Assembly: GCF_002197665.1 (NCBI RefSeq)
Contig: NZ_NBBJ01000007.1
Span: 31,605-95,604 of the forward strand
Direction of reading: 5' to 3'
DNA length: 64,000 nt
Source of the DNA: Sphingomonas mucosissima
Lineage (GTDB): Bacteria > Pseudomonadota > Alphaproteobacteria > Sphingomonadales > Sphingomonadaceae
Part shown: piece by piece, positions 1-7,637 of the stretch
How the letters are laid out: every line of letters begins with the position of its first letter
Position numbering within the stretch: the first letter of the stretch is position 1
Program-made: the position numbers and the translations under genes
Notes under the pieces: generated by a model
Seen by the model: the letters and a program-made list of their open reading frames with translations, nothing else
What the model was told of the DNA's origin: nothing
Database searches by the model: none

Positions 1-346
1 CAATCATGAAATTTCCCCCAAAAGTGATCAGGCGCCCCAATGCCTGATCGGTCGCAAGATTGATGAGGTTTGCGGCGATTCGTCAAGCAAGCTGATCTTG
101 CACGTTAGCAGGCTCAGTCAGGTCGTAAGCAGCTGCCCCCCGTGTTCTTGGTTATATCCGACGCGTTCGGTGCGGTGCGCGTACTCGAAGCCACAATCGT
201 GCACCCATGCTCCCGATCAACCAACATCGCCAGCGTCGCAGCTGAGCAGCTTCGTGGATCTTCCTGCCGCAGATCGAAGCATTAGCTTTTGGGCAACTGA
301 GCGGAGCTAGCCTGCGCGGACCCTTAACCTCCACCGAGCCGCCACC
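1..346. other. No gene recognised
   Basis: Both strands were read. Only short overlapping frames without family resemblance or ribosome binding site are present. The left window edge cuts whatever lies upstream. Confidence 0.5.
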
Positions 347-904
347 ATGTCCTTCGTAGCTCTCGCCTGCCTACTCGTCGCGCTCGACGGCGACACGCTT
401 AGGTGTGGCGCTGAGCGCATCAGGCTGATCGGCATCGACGCGCCTGAGTTGCCCGGCCACTGTGCGAAAGGACGTGACTGCGCGCCGGGCGATCCAACCG
501 CTGCTCAGGCCTCGCTGGCCGCGCTGGCCAAAGGTTCAGCGGAGATCGAGCGCGACGGGGTCGATGACTACGGACGTACGCTAGCGAGGGTACGCGTCAA
601 TGGGACGGAGCTGTCGTGTGCTCAGCTCAAGAAGGGTCATGCCGTTTATCGATCGGAGTGGGACCCATACGGCAACGTCACCGTCGCCTGCGGTCTTCAA
701 GTCGTTGAACCGTACGTGACCCCCGTTCGGTCGGAAGCGCGTCGAACCAAACGTCATTCGCCTTCCGACCAAGGCGTGTTCCGCAATTGTGCCGCCGCTC
801 GTGCGGCCGGTGCCGCGCCCCTGTACCGCGGCCAGCCCGGCTATGGCGCGCACATGGACGGTGACGGCGATGGGATTGCGTGCGAGCCGTACCGCGGCCG
901 ATAA
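347..904 (+). CDS. Thermonuclease (SNase)-like protein with C-terminal Excalibur domain
   Basis: A 185-residue protein likely to cleave nucleic-acid phosphodiester bonds outside the cytoplasm. The N-terminus is hydrophobic and runs straight into the SNase fold: DGDTLRC, then RIRLIGIDAPEL (equivalents of Arg35, Asp40 and Glu43 of staphylococcal nuclease) and DDYGRTLARV (equivalent of Arg87), so the catalytic set looks complete. Residues about 145-185 form an Excalibur calcium-binding module with the signature DGDGDGIACEPY. The first hydrophobic stretch is short for a signal peptide, so export is likely but not certain. It stands alone, with no operon partner. SNase plus Excalibur is a known architecture in sphingomonads; family is secure, biological role is inferred. 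Confidence 0.85.
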   Translation: MSFVALACLLVALDGDTLRCGAERIRLIGIDAPELPGHCAKGRDCAPGDPTAAQASLAALAKGSAEIERDGVDDYGRTLARVRVNGTELSCAQLKKGHAVYRSEWDPYGNVTVACGLQVVEPYVTPVRSEARRTKRHSPSDQGVFRNCAAARAAGAAPLYRGQPGYGAHMDGDGDGIACEPYRGR

Positions 905-1322
905 GCGGGTTCTCTCACAGCGGCACAATCGAGGCTCTTCCAAGGCCCAACGCTCGCGCCTCTGCCAAAGCCGACTTTGACCGTGCAGCTGGGGCGCCCG
1001 GACCTTGATGCCCCTCCGCCGCGCTTCTGCGCTTTCGGGCCAGCAGCTATACAAGCCATTCTCGGCGATGCGCCAGCGATGCCCGTGCGAGACGTGCCCC
1101 GGCGTCCTTGTTCAACACGCTTGCGACGCGCGTGCAGCGAATGTGGTGCCGGGCGGAATAGCGGCCCCGGCGGGTGCGGCGAGAATCGTGATCATGACAC
1201 GCACCCTGCACAACTTCTCCAACATCTCCAGCCCTTAGGTTCTGCTTTCGTTCTGGCATTGATAGCGGCCGACGGTTGGCCCGCCGAAGACCCTTCACGA
1301 TCTCTACCGCGTCGAAGCGCAG
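905..1322. other. No supported gene
   Basis: Several overlapping frames of 60-200 codons occur but none shows a recognisable family or ribosome binding site. The last 60 bases are in frame with the next gene and read coding-like (PPKTLHDLYRVEAQ), which suggests that gene once began further upstream. Confidence 0.4.
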
Positions 1323-1790
1323 GTGCGCGTCACGTGTCGAAGCTGCAAGGCAACCGAACTGTGGGAGTTGGACGCGCTGATCGCCGAAGTGCGCAACAAC
1401 GGCGGCAACACGGACTGGAAGGCAGCGCAGTGGGCGATCAAATGTCCGCAGCGGTGCGCGTCACCTCGAGTTTCCCTTCTCGCTTTACCATTCGGCAAAA
1501 AGCGAGCTCGGCGGCAGGCGCACCGAAACACCCTCATCAACCTGGCGCTTCAAATCCTGCGCGAGGCCGCGCAGCGATCGTCACAAGAGCCAGTCGGGAC
1601 ACTTGAGGTGAGGCTCGCACTGCACGTTCTGCGTCCCTTCGTGGGCGATCAACGCCTGCTTGTCGCGTTCTGGGAAGCTGCCACAATCGAGCCGCGGCAC
1701 CCATGGACAAGCTGCCACCTACCATATCGCTTGATCGCACAATTTCTGATCGAGCAGGATGCCTCGCTGGATGACGAGAACAGGCCGTAA
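1323..1790 (+). CDS. Conserved hypothetical protein with Cys pairs, possibly N-truncated
   Basis: The 155 residues contain two Cys clusters, CRSC near the start and CPQRC at about residue 42, which could bind zinc, followed by a basic stretch (GKKRARRQAHR) and a hydrophobic C-terminal half. I remember similar proteins as unnamed sphingomonad hypotheticals; no function is known to me. GTG at 1323 is the only usual start codon in frame. However, the reading frame upstream, back to a stop at 1263-1265, also reads like the natural N-terminus, without an ATG or ribosome binding site. The gene may therefore have lost its start and be decaying. Confidence 0.45.
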   Translation: MRVTCRSCKATELWELDALIAEVRNNGGNTDWKAAQWAIKCPQRCASPRVSLLALPFGKKRARRQAHRNTLINLALQILREAAQRSSQEPVGTLEVRLALHVLRPFVGDQRLLVAFWEAATIEPRHPWTSCHLPYRLIAQFLIEQDASLDDENRP

Positions 1791-1856
1791 AGGTTAGGGT
1801 GAGGACCCATCAATGTGAGCGTCGCGATCCGATTTAGGCTCGGTGAGGAGACCTGG

Positions 1857-1962
1857 ATGAGCGACCTGTTTTGGCTGGCGGACGAGCAGATCGAGCGGCT
1901 ACGGCCGTTTTTCACAAAAGCCACGGTAAGCCGCGTGTCGACGATCGCCGGGTGCTGAGCGA
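1857..1962 (+). pseudogene. Remnant of an IS5-family transposase (N-terminus only)
   Basis: ATG at 1857 begins MSDLFWLADEQIERLRPFF, the typical N-terminus of IS5-family transposases. Just after FF the frame shifts: reading one base back gives HKSHGKPRVDDRRVLS, the usual continuation, so one C appears to be missing in the T run near 1910. Homology stops at about 1962. Only about 35 of the roughly 250 codons remain, and I found no right-hand end or second inverted repeat. It is a dead scrap left by an insertion or rearrangement. Confidence 0.8.
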
Positions 1963-2252
1963 GAGGCTAGCCGCAGACAAGGTGCCATAGCCCTCTCGTC
2001 GTAATTTCGAGCAATGCGCAGAAGGGCAGTTAGACCCAGTTGTGGACGTTCAGCCCGCCTTCGCTGCTCTCAGAAAGCGGTCGGCCGTTCATCTGCTGCC
2101 GATGCCAGTTCGGTGTCTCCCTATGACTGGGCGAAACCTGCCCACCCGCTTTGACGCATTTGGGGGGGCCAGGTAGCGGGCTGATGCATTGCGGGTTGGT
2201 GCTCGTAAGTCGCAGCATCGACATCGAAGGCGTCCTCCCATATTTGAAGGTG

Positions 2253-2879
2253 ATGGCAGCGAAGTCTTCCCGCACGCAGGCGGAGCGTTCCGAGACCATG
2301 CGAGCCCGCATCCTTGACGCGACGATCGCCAGTCTCGCCCAACACGGTTACGGTGCCACCACAACCTTGATGGTGCAGAAGATCGCAGGATTGAGCCGGG
2401 GTGCGATGCTGCATCATTTTCCTACCAAGGCCGATCTGATCCTGGGAACGATGGAGCGCATCGTCGATCTAAACCACGAATTTTTCCAGCCGCGGCTGAT
2501 GGAAATTCCCGATCCGCTGCAGCGCTTCTTGTCCCTTATTGATGCGCGCTGGGATTTGGCCAAGCAGCCCCATGGCGTGGCGCAGGCTGAGATTATGGTC
2601 GGCGCACGCAGCGACGAGCTGGTCAGGGAACGCTACCCGGAGGTGCTGGAGCGGATGCGCCCGAAGCAGGCGCGCCGCCTGCAGGCCTGGGCCTCGGACG
2701 CTGGGCTGTTGCTGGACGAGCGTGACCAGGCGGTATCTCGCGCTATCGTCTATGCCCTGCGCGGTATGGCGATCGAGGTTCAGATCGACCCGACCATCGA
2801 AACGGAATCCGTGCTGGGCGTGCTCCGCGACTTGCGACGGAACACGCTTGGTGATCGCATCAAGCCGTTCGCGCGCTAA
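2253..2879 (+). CDS. TetR/AcrR-family transcriptional regulator
   Basis: This 208-residue protein should be a ligand-responsive DNA-binding repressor. Residues about 14-60 form the TetR helix-turn-helix (ILDATIASLAQHGYGATTT, then GLSRGAMLHHFPTKADLI); the remainder is a helical ligand/dimer domain with an EIMVGARSDE segment also seen in the second TetR of this block (EIMLGSRSDP). ATG 2253 is chosen because GAAGG lies just upstream; the frame stays open further left without support. It is convergent with, and overlaps by 4 bp, the hydrolase gene ending at 2876. Its ligand may be an ester or acid handled by the neighbouring hydrolases; this is inferred from position only. Confidence 0.88.
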   Translation: MAAKSSRTQAERSETMRARILDATIASLAQHGYGATTTLMVQKIAGLSRGAMLHHFPTKADLILGTMERIVDLNHEFFQPRLMEIPDPLQRFLSLIDARWDLAKQPHGVAQAEIMVGARSDELVRERYPEVLERMRPKQARRLQAWASDAGLLLDERDQAVSRAIVYALRGMAIEVQIDPTIETESVLGVLRDLRRNTLGDRIKPFAR

Positions 2880-3802
2880 ACGGCTGGCGGCGGATTGTTG
2901 GCCCGGACGAAATCGCCCAACGTTTTGATGTAGATCGGCGGCACGAAACCCTGCATCACGGCGGAAAGATGACCGTAGCCCGGCAGCACCAGATTGGAAA
3001 AATTCGGCAATTCGCGCCACATCCGGTGCGTCTTGGCGAAGGGGCGATCATAGTCGCCGTTTACTGCCAGCACGGGAATGGCGATCCTGGTAAGATCAAG
3101 TCGCTCAAGCAGCGCCTGCCGCTCACTTTCCATCCGGACGCGATCCGTGGCGGTCATGGTAAAGCCGGTGGTGGGCGGCGCACCGGTGGCGGTCCGGGCG
3201 TTGCCGATCTCCTCACCGCGCGCCGCCAGTCGTTCGCGCTGGATGCGGTAATAGGCCTCGCGTGCCTTTGTCTCCATGGGAGCATCGCCTGTCTTATCGG
3301 CAGGCACACGATCACGCCATGCCGCCGTCTCGCCGATGCCAGAGCCGCCGAAATGCGCGGTGATGAACTTTTCCGGATTGCTCGCCAGCAAGGAAAGCGT
3401 CACCGCGCCACCCATCGAGAAGCCGCCGATGTGCGCGCGCGCGATCCCTTGCTGACGCATGAACTCGAGGACGTCGCCGGCCATCTTGCCACGCCCATCC
3501 TCAGGCCCGCGCTCACTGGTGCCATGGCCGCGCATGTCGATGCCGATGACCCGATTGGTGCGCGCCAGTTCCTTCGCGAAGCCGTTCACGAACCAATTGC
3601 CCACCGCACTGCCGCCCGCGCCGTGGATCAGAATCACCGGGGTCCCCGTACCCATCTCGACGTAATGAAGCCTGGTACCGTCGGAGGTGGTGAAGGTTTT
3701 GTCCACCCAGGGTTTGGCCGCGCTTGCCGGCTCGGCGCGCTGGGCGGATGCAAGAGCGGGTGCGGCCAGCGCGAGGAGCGCGGCGGCGAGGCGGTAGGTC
3801 AT
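2876..3802 (-). CDS. Secreted alpha/beta hydrolase
   Basis: A 308-residue serine hydrolase with a clear Sec signal (MTYRLAAALLALAAPALASA). The fold is shown by the oxyanion motif HGAGGSA, nucleophile elbow GGFSMGG, an acid in NGDYDRPF and the catalytic His in GYGHLS. Substrates would be esters, amides or C-C bonds; the sequence does not say which. The chosen start has GGGAGAGACAGG directly before ATG; an upstream in-frame ATG at 3850 would bury the signal peptide. The gene lies downstream of, and in the same direction as, the TetR gene at 3847-4566 and the DUF3089 gene, so these three may form one transcript (44-bp gap). Confidence 0.88.
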   Translation of the reverse strand: MTYRLAAALLALAAPALASAQRAEPASAAKPWVDKTFTTSDGTRLHYVEMGTGTPVILIHGAGGSAVGNWFVNGFAKELARTNRVIGIDMRGHGTSERGPEDGRGKMAGDVLEFMRQQGIARAHIGGFSMGGAVTLSLLASNPEKFITAHFGGSGIGETAAWRDRVPADKTGDAPMETKAREAYYRIQRERLAARGEEIGNARTATGAPPTTGFTMTATDRVRMESERQALLERLDLTRIAIPVLAVNGDYDRPFAKTHRMWRELPNFSNLVLPGYGHLSAVMQGFVPPIYIKTLGDFVRANNPPPAV

Positions 3803-3846
3803 CCTGTCTCTCCCAACGATGTTATTATAGTTGGAGCCTTTTACCG

Positions 3847-4566
3847 TCATCTATGACTGTTTTGCAACACGGACCAAGGCATTAGCTGCTGCGTTGAAAA
3901 CGTGCCCTGGCTACCCTCCGCCAGCAAGCGACCGACGATCTGCTGCTTGTACCAGCTGAGCAGCTTGAAGGCTTCGTCCACTGCGCGGCGGTCTTGCTGG
4001 AACAGTTGCTCGATGATCAGCCCGCGCATTGCGGCCAGGTGGAGCCGGATCATGGCCTGAACCGCCCGATCATCGGTAATGCCGAGATCGTGAGTCACCT
4101 CCAGCGGACCCGAGTTCAGTCGCTCCTCGATATCGTGCATGACGCTGGGGATCCGCGAACTGAGATCAGGATCGCTGCGCGAGCCGAGCATGATCTCGGT
4201 CAGCGCGAGCGAGGCGGGCTCGTTCATCGTCTCCCATGCGACCTGCGTGATGGCGTGGAGCCGCTCGACCCCGCGCGGCACCGAGCGCAGCAATGCACGC
4301 CGTCGCTGGTCCTGATCGCGGACGATATGTTCGGCCGTGGCGATGATCAGGTCGACCCGGGTCGGAAACTGATGAAGCATTGCCCCGCGGCTGACGCGTG
4401 CGCGCCGGGCCACCGCCACCGTGGTAGTGGCGGCATATCCCTGTTCGAACAGGCACGCGATCGTCGCATCGATCAGCTTCGCACGCGTGCTCGCACTTCG
4501 TACCGCGTGGCCGTTGGCCGGCGCGGACGCTTCATCCGAGATCTCGCTCCCGGGCTTTGACCTCAC
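3847..4566 (-). CDS. TetR-family transcriptional regulator
   Basis: A 239-residue regulator with an N-terminal helix-turn-helix (LIDATIACLFEQGYAATTT, VSRGAMLHQFPTRVDL) closely resembling the TetR at 2253. The two are probably paralogues with related targets or ligands. GTG 4566 is taken as start because GGAG stands about ten bases upstream and this places the gene 25 bp after the DUF3089 stop; an open frame up to 4635 would overlap the DUF3089 gene. The spacer before the start holds the perfect palindrome CAGTCGACTG, which may be an autoregulatory operator. It probably governs the surrounding esterase/TBDR block. Confidence 0.82.
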   Translation of the reverse strand: MRSKPGSEISDEASAPANGHAVRSASTRAKLIDATIACLFEQGYAATTTVAVARRARVSRGAMLHQFPTRVDLIIATAEHIVRDQDQRRRALLRSVPRGVERLHAITQVAWETMNEPASLALTEIMLGSRSDPDLSSRIPSVMHDIEERLNSGPLEVTHDLGITDDRAVQAMIRLHLAAMRGLIIEQLFQQDRRAVDEAFKLLSWYKQQIVGRLLAEGSQGTFSTQQLMPWSVLQNSHR

Positions 4567-4576
4567 CAGTCGACTG
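4567..4576. promoter_or_regulatory. Candidate TetR operator (CAGTCGACTG)
   Basis: Perfect 10-bp palindrome immediately before the GTG start of the TetR gene. Related CAGTC...GACTG repeats lie upstream of three other genes of this block (5787, 5876, 10750). Operator function is inferred from recurrence and position. Confidence 0.3.
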
Positions 4577-4591
4577 CTCCAGGCGTGACGC

Positions 4592-5740
4592 TCACCGGCG
4601 TGCCAGGTAAGCGCGCGATTGAGCACGGGCGACATCGAGCAGATCGCCCATTGCGAGGTTCACGTCGATGACATGGAGCCCCCAGTCCGCCGCGGGCTGG
4701 CCATCGTTGATGACATCGCCACTAATCTCGTCCGTGCGGGGATCACCCGGGACGGCGTTGACGGTCACCTTGAGGTAGCGCGCAGAGCCTTCGGTGGTGC
4801 ATGCGGCGGTTAGCAGGCCGGGAGTCTGCACGAAGGGCGTGGAAACGGCTTTGCCGGCCACCCACGGCTTGGGCGGCAATTGTGAGGAGGAGATGGCCGG
4901 ACGATTGCCAAGATACGATTTGACCGTCGCAGCACGGTCCTCACCAACGGCAGCCGGATTCACGCAGGCGACCTGCATGCCCGGCGCATCGGTGCGACCG
5001 AAACGCGTCTTGGCAGGCGGGGGCACGTTGGAGCGGAAGGAGACGTAGCTGATCGCGCAGCCCACTTCACCCGCTTGCGTACAGATCGGCAGCGACTTGA
5101 AGTCTCCGCCAACGGTCTTTTCATTCGGCACAAGCAGATTGGTGCCGATCAGATAGGCACCGATGATGCGGGCCTGATCCGGCTTGCCGTCGATCTGCTC
5201 GGCAATCAGCCGCTTCAGCACGCCTGAACCCTGGCTATGGCCGATCAGAATGACTCCGCGGCCTTTGTTATCCCGCGCCAGGTAGTGGCGCCACGCCGCC
5301 AGCACGTCGGCATAGCCCAATTCCCGATCGATGCCCGGCATCGGCGCGCCTGCCATGCCCGACCGCAATGCTGGGATCGTGACCTGCCGGTACATGGGGG
5401 CGAACGTCCGACAGACTTCACCGAAGCGCGCGAACTGGTTGGCGATCACCGCCTGTTCCTCCAGCCCGGGCACGAGATCACTGTTCGGCGATTGGTCAAG
5501 TGAGATGGTGGGGTAGACATAGAAGCAGTCGACCGCCGCGTCTTTAGCGAGGCGGAACTGGGCCGGCGTCAGCTTGCCGTCTGCCGCCACGATGGTCGAG
5601 GACAGATCCGCGGCGCAGGCATCCTCCCGATCGGGTCGGCAAAGCCAATTGGTGGCATCGTCATAATTCGCCGGCCCCTGCCCCGCGCCTTGGGGCGCAG
5701 CGGCAACCGCAGCCATCGCGGCAAAGAATTCGAGAATCAT
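4592..5740 (-). CDS. DUF3089 lipase-like alpha/beta hydrolase, secreted
   Basis: A 382-residue protein of the DUF3089 family, thought to be lysophospholipase/lipase-like hydrolases. Evidence: the N-terminal hydrophobic signal (MILEFFAAMAAVAAAPQ), the family segment VDCFYVYPTISLD, the nucleophile elbow GHSQGSG and a C-terminal His in DWGLHVIDVNLAMGDL. The start at 5740 is preceded by GGGGAGGAAC; an earlier in-frame ATG at 5785 lies inside the candidate operator and is unlikely. It heads a probable operon with the TetR gene at 4566. Its promoter region (5741-5935) is shared divergently with the carboxylesterase and carries two CAGTC-type repeats. Substrate unknown. Confidence 0.86.
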   Translation of the reverse strand: MILEFFAAMAAVAAAPQGAGQGPANYDDATNWLCRPDREDACAADLSSTIVAADGKLTPAQFRLAKDAAVDCFYVYPTISLDQSPNSDLVPGLEEQAVIANQFARFGEVCRTFAPMYRQVTIPALRSGMAGAPMPGIDRELGYADVLAAWRHYLARDNKGRGVILIGHSQGSGVLKRLIAEQIDGKPDQARIIGAYLIGTNLLVPNEKTVGGDFKSLPICTQAGEVGCAISYVSFRSNVPPPAKTRFGRTDAPGMQVACVNPAAVGEDRAATVKSYLGNRPAISSSQLPPKPWVAGKAVSTPFVQTPGLLTAACTTEGSARYLKVTVNAVPGDPRTDEISGDVINDGQPAADWGLHVIDVNLAMGDLLDVARAQSRAYLARR

Positions 5741-5786
5741 CAGCTGTTCCTCCCCAAGCGCCTTATTACGGCGTCTAATAAACAAT

Positions 5787-5798
5787 CAGTCCTGACTG
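5787..5798. promoter_or_regulatory. Candidate operator (CAGTCCTGACTG)
   Basis: Inverted repeat CAGTC-CT-GACTG, about 46 bp before the DUF3089 start in the divergent intergenic region. Its flanks (TACAG, ATTGT) resemble those of the site at 10750 before the TBDR. Confidence 0.35.
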
Positions 5799-5875
5799 TA
5801 GACGAGGCGTTCGAGCACCGCAAGCGACAGCACGGAGCGGAACGGACCATTGCAGGCCACCAGACTTTGTGTGAA

Positions 5876-5887
5876 CAGTCACCACTG
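5876..5887. promoter_or_regulatory. Candidate operator (CAGTCACCACTG)
   Basis: Imperfect member of the same repeat family, about 48 bp before the carboxylesterase start. Weaker match than the site at 5787. Confidence 0.22.
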
Positions 5888-5935
5888 ACGGTTTTAACGT
5901 CCTGCGTCACCCTGGACCATTAATCGGAGCCTGCC

Positions 5936-7582
5936 ATGACATTCATCCTGCATCGACGCCAACTCCTTGCCGCGAGCGCGGTCGTGGCGGTACTGCCGAC
6001 CCGCGCCCTGGCTCAGCCCGGGCCGGTGGTGGAAACCCGCCATGGCAAGGTGAGGGGAAGCACAGCCTCTGGTGCAATGTCGTTTAAGGGCATCCCCTAT
6101 GGTGCAGACACTGGCGGTCCCAACCGCTTCATGCCGCCTCAGCCTCCTGCACCATGGTCCGGCATTCGCGACTGTCTCGAGTACGGTGCGTCCGCGCCGC
6201 AGGGCGGGGTTTCGGAAGCGGGGGAAGCCGGCGACCGCGCGCTCTCTGTGCCAGCGAACTTCTATCAAAGCCCGATCGGCGGTGGACGCAGCTTTCCGGA
6301 GCGTGAGGACTGCCTGGTGCTCAACGTCTGGACGCCATCCATCAGCGGCAAGCGGGCCGTGATGTTCTGGATGCACGGTGGCGGTTTCTCCACCGGATCT
6401 GGCTCGTCGTCCTGGTACGACGGCACCAATCTCGCAGCGAAGCACGACGTCGTGGTCGTCACGCTCAATCACCGGCTCAACGTGCTGGGTTATGCCGACC
6501 TGTCCGGCTATGGCGAACGCTTCCGCCACAGCGGCAATGTCGGGATGCTCGACTGCGTCGCGGCATTGCGCTGGGTGCGAGAAAATATTGCGCAGTTCGG
6601 CGGTGATCCTTCCCGTGTCCTGATCCACGGCGAGTCCGGCGGCGGACGCAAGACCAGCATGATGATGGGCTTCACGCCGGCGCAGGGGCTGTTCCACCGC
6701 GCAGCAGTGCAAAGTGGATCGGGGCTCCGGATGGACAACCGTGATCTTGCCCAGCGCAAGTCCGCCCGACTGCTGGCAGAACTCGGCATAGCTGCAGACA
6801 ACATCGACCGTCTTCAGCACGTGCCGCTGCGCGTGCTGCATGCCGCGCAGCGTAAGGCGACCGCGGGCCTGGGCCAATGGCGGCCGGTCGTGGACGGACG
6901 GCTGCTGCCGGCAGATCCTTTCTCTCCGCAGGCCACGCCGCTGTCGCGAGATGTGCCGATGCTTATCGGCACCAATCGGACCGAACAGTCCGTCTTCCTG
7001 GGGCTCGATCCCGCGGTCGACATGCTGGACGAGGCGAAGCTCGTCGAGCGGCTCGGTAGATGGAATCTCGGCAACCGCGGCGCGGAGGTGGCCGCCGATT
7101 ACAAGCGGCGTTACCCCAAGAAGAGCAATGCCGAGTTGCTCTACATGATCACAACGGACCGCAGCTATTTTCTCGACTCAACCATTCAGGCGGAGCGCAA
7201 GGCTGCGGCAGGCGGCGCGCCGGTGTGGATGTACGGCTTCAATCGCGAGACTCCGGTACAGAACGGACGGTTCCACGCCCCGCATGGTGCGGAGATCCCC
7301 TTTGTTTTCGACACGGTGTCGAAGGCCGAGCGCATGGAGGGGCCAGTCACTGCAGAAACCGATCGGCTGTCGCTCGAGATGGCGTCGGCATGGACCAGCT
7401 TCGCCAAGACCGGCGTGCCCCTGGTGCCGGGTCAGCGGACATGGCCTCAATATGATGCAAAGACGCGCGCGACGATGATCTTCGATAAGACGACCCGACT
7501 GGAGAATGCTCCGCGTGAGGCTGAACGTCGCTTGATGAGCAGTTTCGGCTCGCAGCAGGAGTTGCCCGGGGCAACAGGCTGA
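5936..7582 (+). CDS. Carboxylesterase type B, exported (Tat-like signal)
   Basis: A 548-residue carboxylesterase/lipase of the type-B (cholinesterase-like) family, hydrolysing carboxylic esters in the periplasm. A Tat-like leader (HRRQLLAASAVVAVLP, cleavage near ALAQ) precedes the mature domain. Visible motifs are FKGIPYG, EDCLVLNVWTP, the oxyanion-hole HGGGF, the nucleophile GESGGG, and a catalytic His near FHAPHGAEIPFVF. Length is normal. The start has GGAG seven bases upstream. It is divergent from DUF3089 and convergent with the TBDR at 7638, separated by a strong hairpin terminator. With the TBDR it could form an import-and-hydrolysis pair; the compound is unknown. Confidence 0.92.
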   Translation: MTFILHRRQLLAASAVVAVLPTRALAQPGPVVETRHGKVRGSTASGAMSFKGIPYGADTGGPNRFMPPQPPAPWSGIRDCLEYGASAPQGGVSEAGEAGDRALSVPANFYQSPIGGGRSFPEREDCLVLNVWTPSISGKRAVMFWMHGGGFSTGSGSSSWYDGTNLAAKHDVVVVTLNHRLNVLGYADLSGYGERFRHSGNVGMLDCVAALRWVRENIAQFGGDPSRVLIHGESGGGRKTSMMMGFTPAQGLFHRAAVQSGSGLRMDNRDLAQRKSARLLAELGIAADNIDRLQHVPLRVLHAAQRKATAGLGQWRPVVDGRLLPADPFSPQATPLSRDVPMLIGTNRTEQSVFLGLDPAVDMLDEAKLVERLGRWNLGNRGAEVAADYKRRYPKKSNAELLYMITTDRSYFLDSTIQAERKAAAGGAPVWMYGFNRETPVQNGRFHAPHGAEIPFVFDTVSKAERMEGPVTAETDRLSLEMASAWTSFAKTGVPLVPGQRTWPQYDAKTRATMIFDKTTRLENAPREAERRLMSSFGSQQELPGATG

Positions 7583-7590
7583 CACAACAA

Positions 7591-7612
7591 GGGGCCGGAT
7601 CACTCCGGCCCC
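7591..7612. terminator. Bidirectional hairpin terminator
   Basis: Perfect 9-bp stem GGGGCCGGA / TCCGGCCCC with a 4-base loop, between the convergent carboxylesterase and TBDR genes. A short A-rich stretch lies on the left and CTCTGAAG on the right, so it could serve both directions. Confidence 0.75.
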
Positions 7613-7637
7613 TCTGAAGAACAAGTTAGGTCTTGTG

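Noticed and set aside
977..1606. 209-codon open frame on the plus strand
   Set aside because: Arg/Pro-rich text with no family resemblance, no ribosome binding site, and overlap with the better-supported frame at 1323; GC-rich DNA produces such frames by chance.
3846..3857. Inverted repeat GTCAT-CT-ATGAC as operator of the hydrolase at 2876-3802
   Set aside because: It overlaps the stop codon of the TetR gene and does not match the CAGTC/GACTG family well enough; chance cannot be excluded.
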